DNA of 64,000 nucleotides from BOG-1155 sp963717985 (GTDB taxonomy: Bacteria > Desulfobacterota > Syntrophorhabdia > Syntrophorhabdales > WCHB1-27). The notes beneath the pieces were generated by a model that worked only from the letters and a program-made list of their open reading frames with translations, was not told where the DNA came from and did not search any database. The stretch lies in assembly GCA_963717985.1 (NCBI GenBank), contig CAVQYC010000001.1:124001-188000 (forward strand), given 5' to 3'. This document shows, in pieces, positions 63,946 through 64,000 of this stretch. The position numbers and the translations under genes were made by a program. Within the stretch, counting starts at the first letter, position 1. The number at the start of each line of letters is the position of its first letter.

Positions 63946-64000
63946 ATGTCACAATTTCCCTCTCGTCCCCCCAATTCGCCTACTACTCCGCAGCCTCGAC
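63946..64000 (+). CDS. Start of a gene cut by the window edge
   Basis: An ATG at 63946 with AAGGGA 6 bases upstream opens a frame M-S-Q-F-P-S-R-P-P-N-S-P that stays open to the window end. It is proline-rich; too short to identify. Confidence 0.4.
   Translation, partial: MSQFPSRPPNSPTTPQPR

Noticed and set aside
1..64000. tRNA, rRNA, tmRNA or RNase P RNA genes
   Set aside because: I looked for T-loop and other hallmark sequences by eye and saw none; a covariance-model search would be needed to exclude them fully.

Overview
The window looks like a chromosomal segment of a Gram-negative, probably anaerobic bacterium of the former Deltaproteobacteria (Desulfobacterota). A syntrophic lineage such as Syntrophorhabdus is a guess from gene content, not a demonstrated assignment. 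The grounds are a sigma-54 promoter beside an NtrC-type two-component system and an acyl-CoA synthetase, a PcnB-type poly(A) polymerase, a DsbC-like protein carrying a CxxCH haem motif, and surface proteins ending in a VPxPxA-type CTERM sorting tail. No rRNA, tRNA or CRISPR array was recognised.

Layout. 0.1-9.0 kb is accessory: a YbaK deacylase, a RHH/RelE toxin-antitoxin pair, an N4-cytosine-type methyltransferase with a candidate restriction enzyme, and a large HD plus GHKL-ATPase gene. That gene is split by an IS256-like element which itself carries a second, IS1202/ISNCY-type element. Both target duplications are legible, so the ancestral gene can be rebuilt in frame. 9.3-13.6 kb is housekeeping (inositol monophosphatase, soluble histidine kinase, Ogt, NusG-like factor, DsbC-like, rpsT) and contains two copies of a ~130-bp hairpin element.

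13.6-31.6 kb is one long minus-strand division and wall (dcw) operon: mraZ, rsmH, ftsL, [ftsI position], murE, murF, mraY, murD, [ftsW position], murG, murC, murB, ddl, ftsQ, ftsA, ftsZ, then a radical SAM gene and a pentapeptide-repeat gene. The ftsI position holds a short PASTA protein without a recognisable transpeptidase SxxK. The ftsW position holds a 261-residue multi-pass membrane protein without recognisable SEDS motifs. Six dcw genes (ftsZ, ftsQ, ddl, murB, murC, murE) carry single-base frameshifts in this sequence, most simply assembly errors.

31.7-46 kb: a ~300-bp inverted repeat, recD2, a YefM/YoeB pair, two paralogous secreted repeat-rich proteins (one split by an IS1182-type element), and a ~1070-residue STAND/TPR/SARP-BTAD regulator with its own frameshift. 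Both surface genes have an 11-bp tandem repeat 9 bp upstream of TATAAT, the geometry known for SARP activators. A related tandem repeat precedes the regulator itself, suggesting a local regulon.

46-64 kb: a Phd/RelE-type TA pair, pcnB, a sigma-54-driven acyl-CoA synthetase convergent with an NtrC-type regulator and PAS histidine kinase, MATE exporter, MutY-like glycosylase, DUF362 ferredoxin, HAD, FMN split-barrel, MBL hydrolase, CruF-like membrane protein, a DUF433/DUF5615 TA pair and a ParB-like protein.
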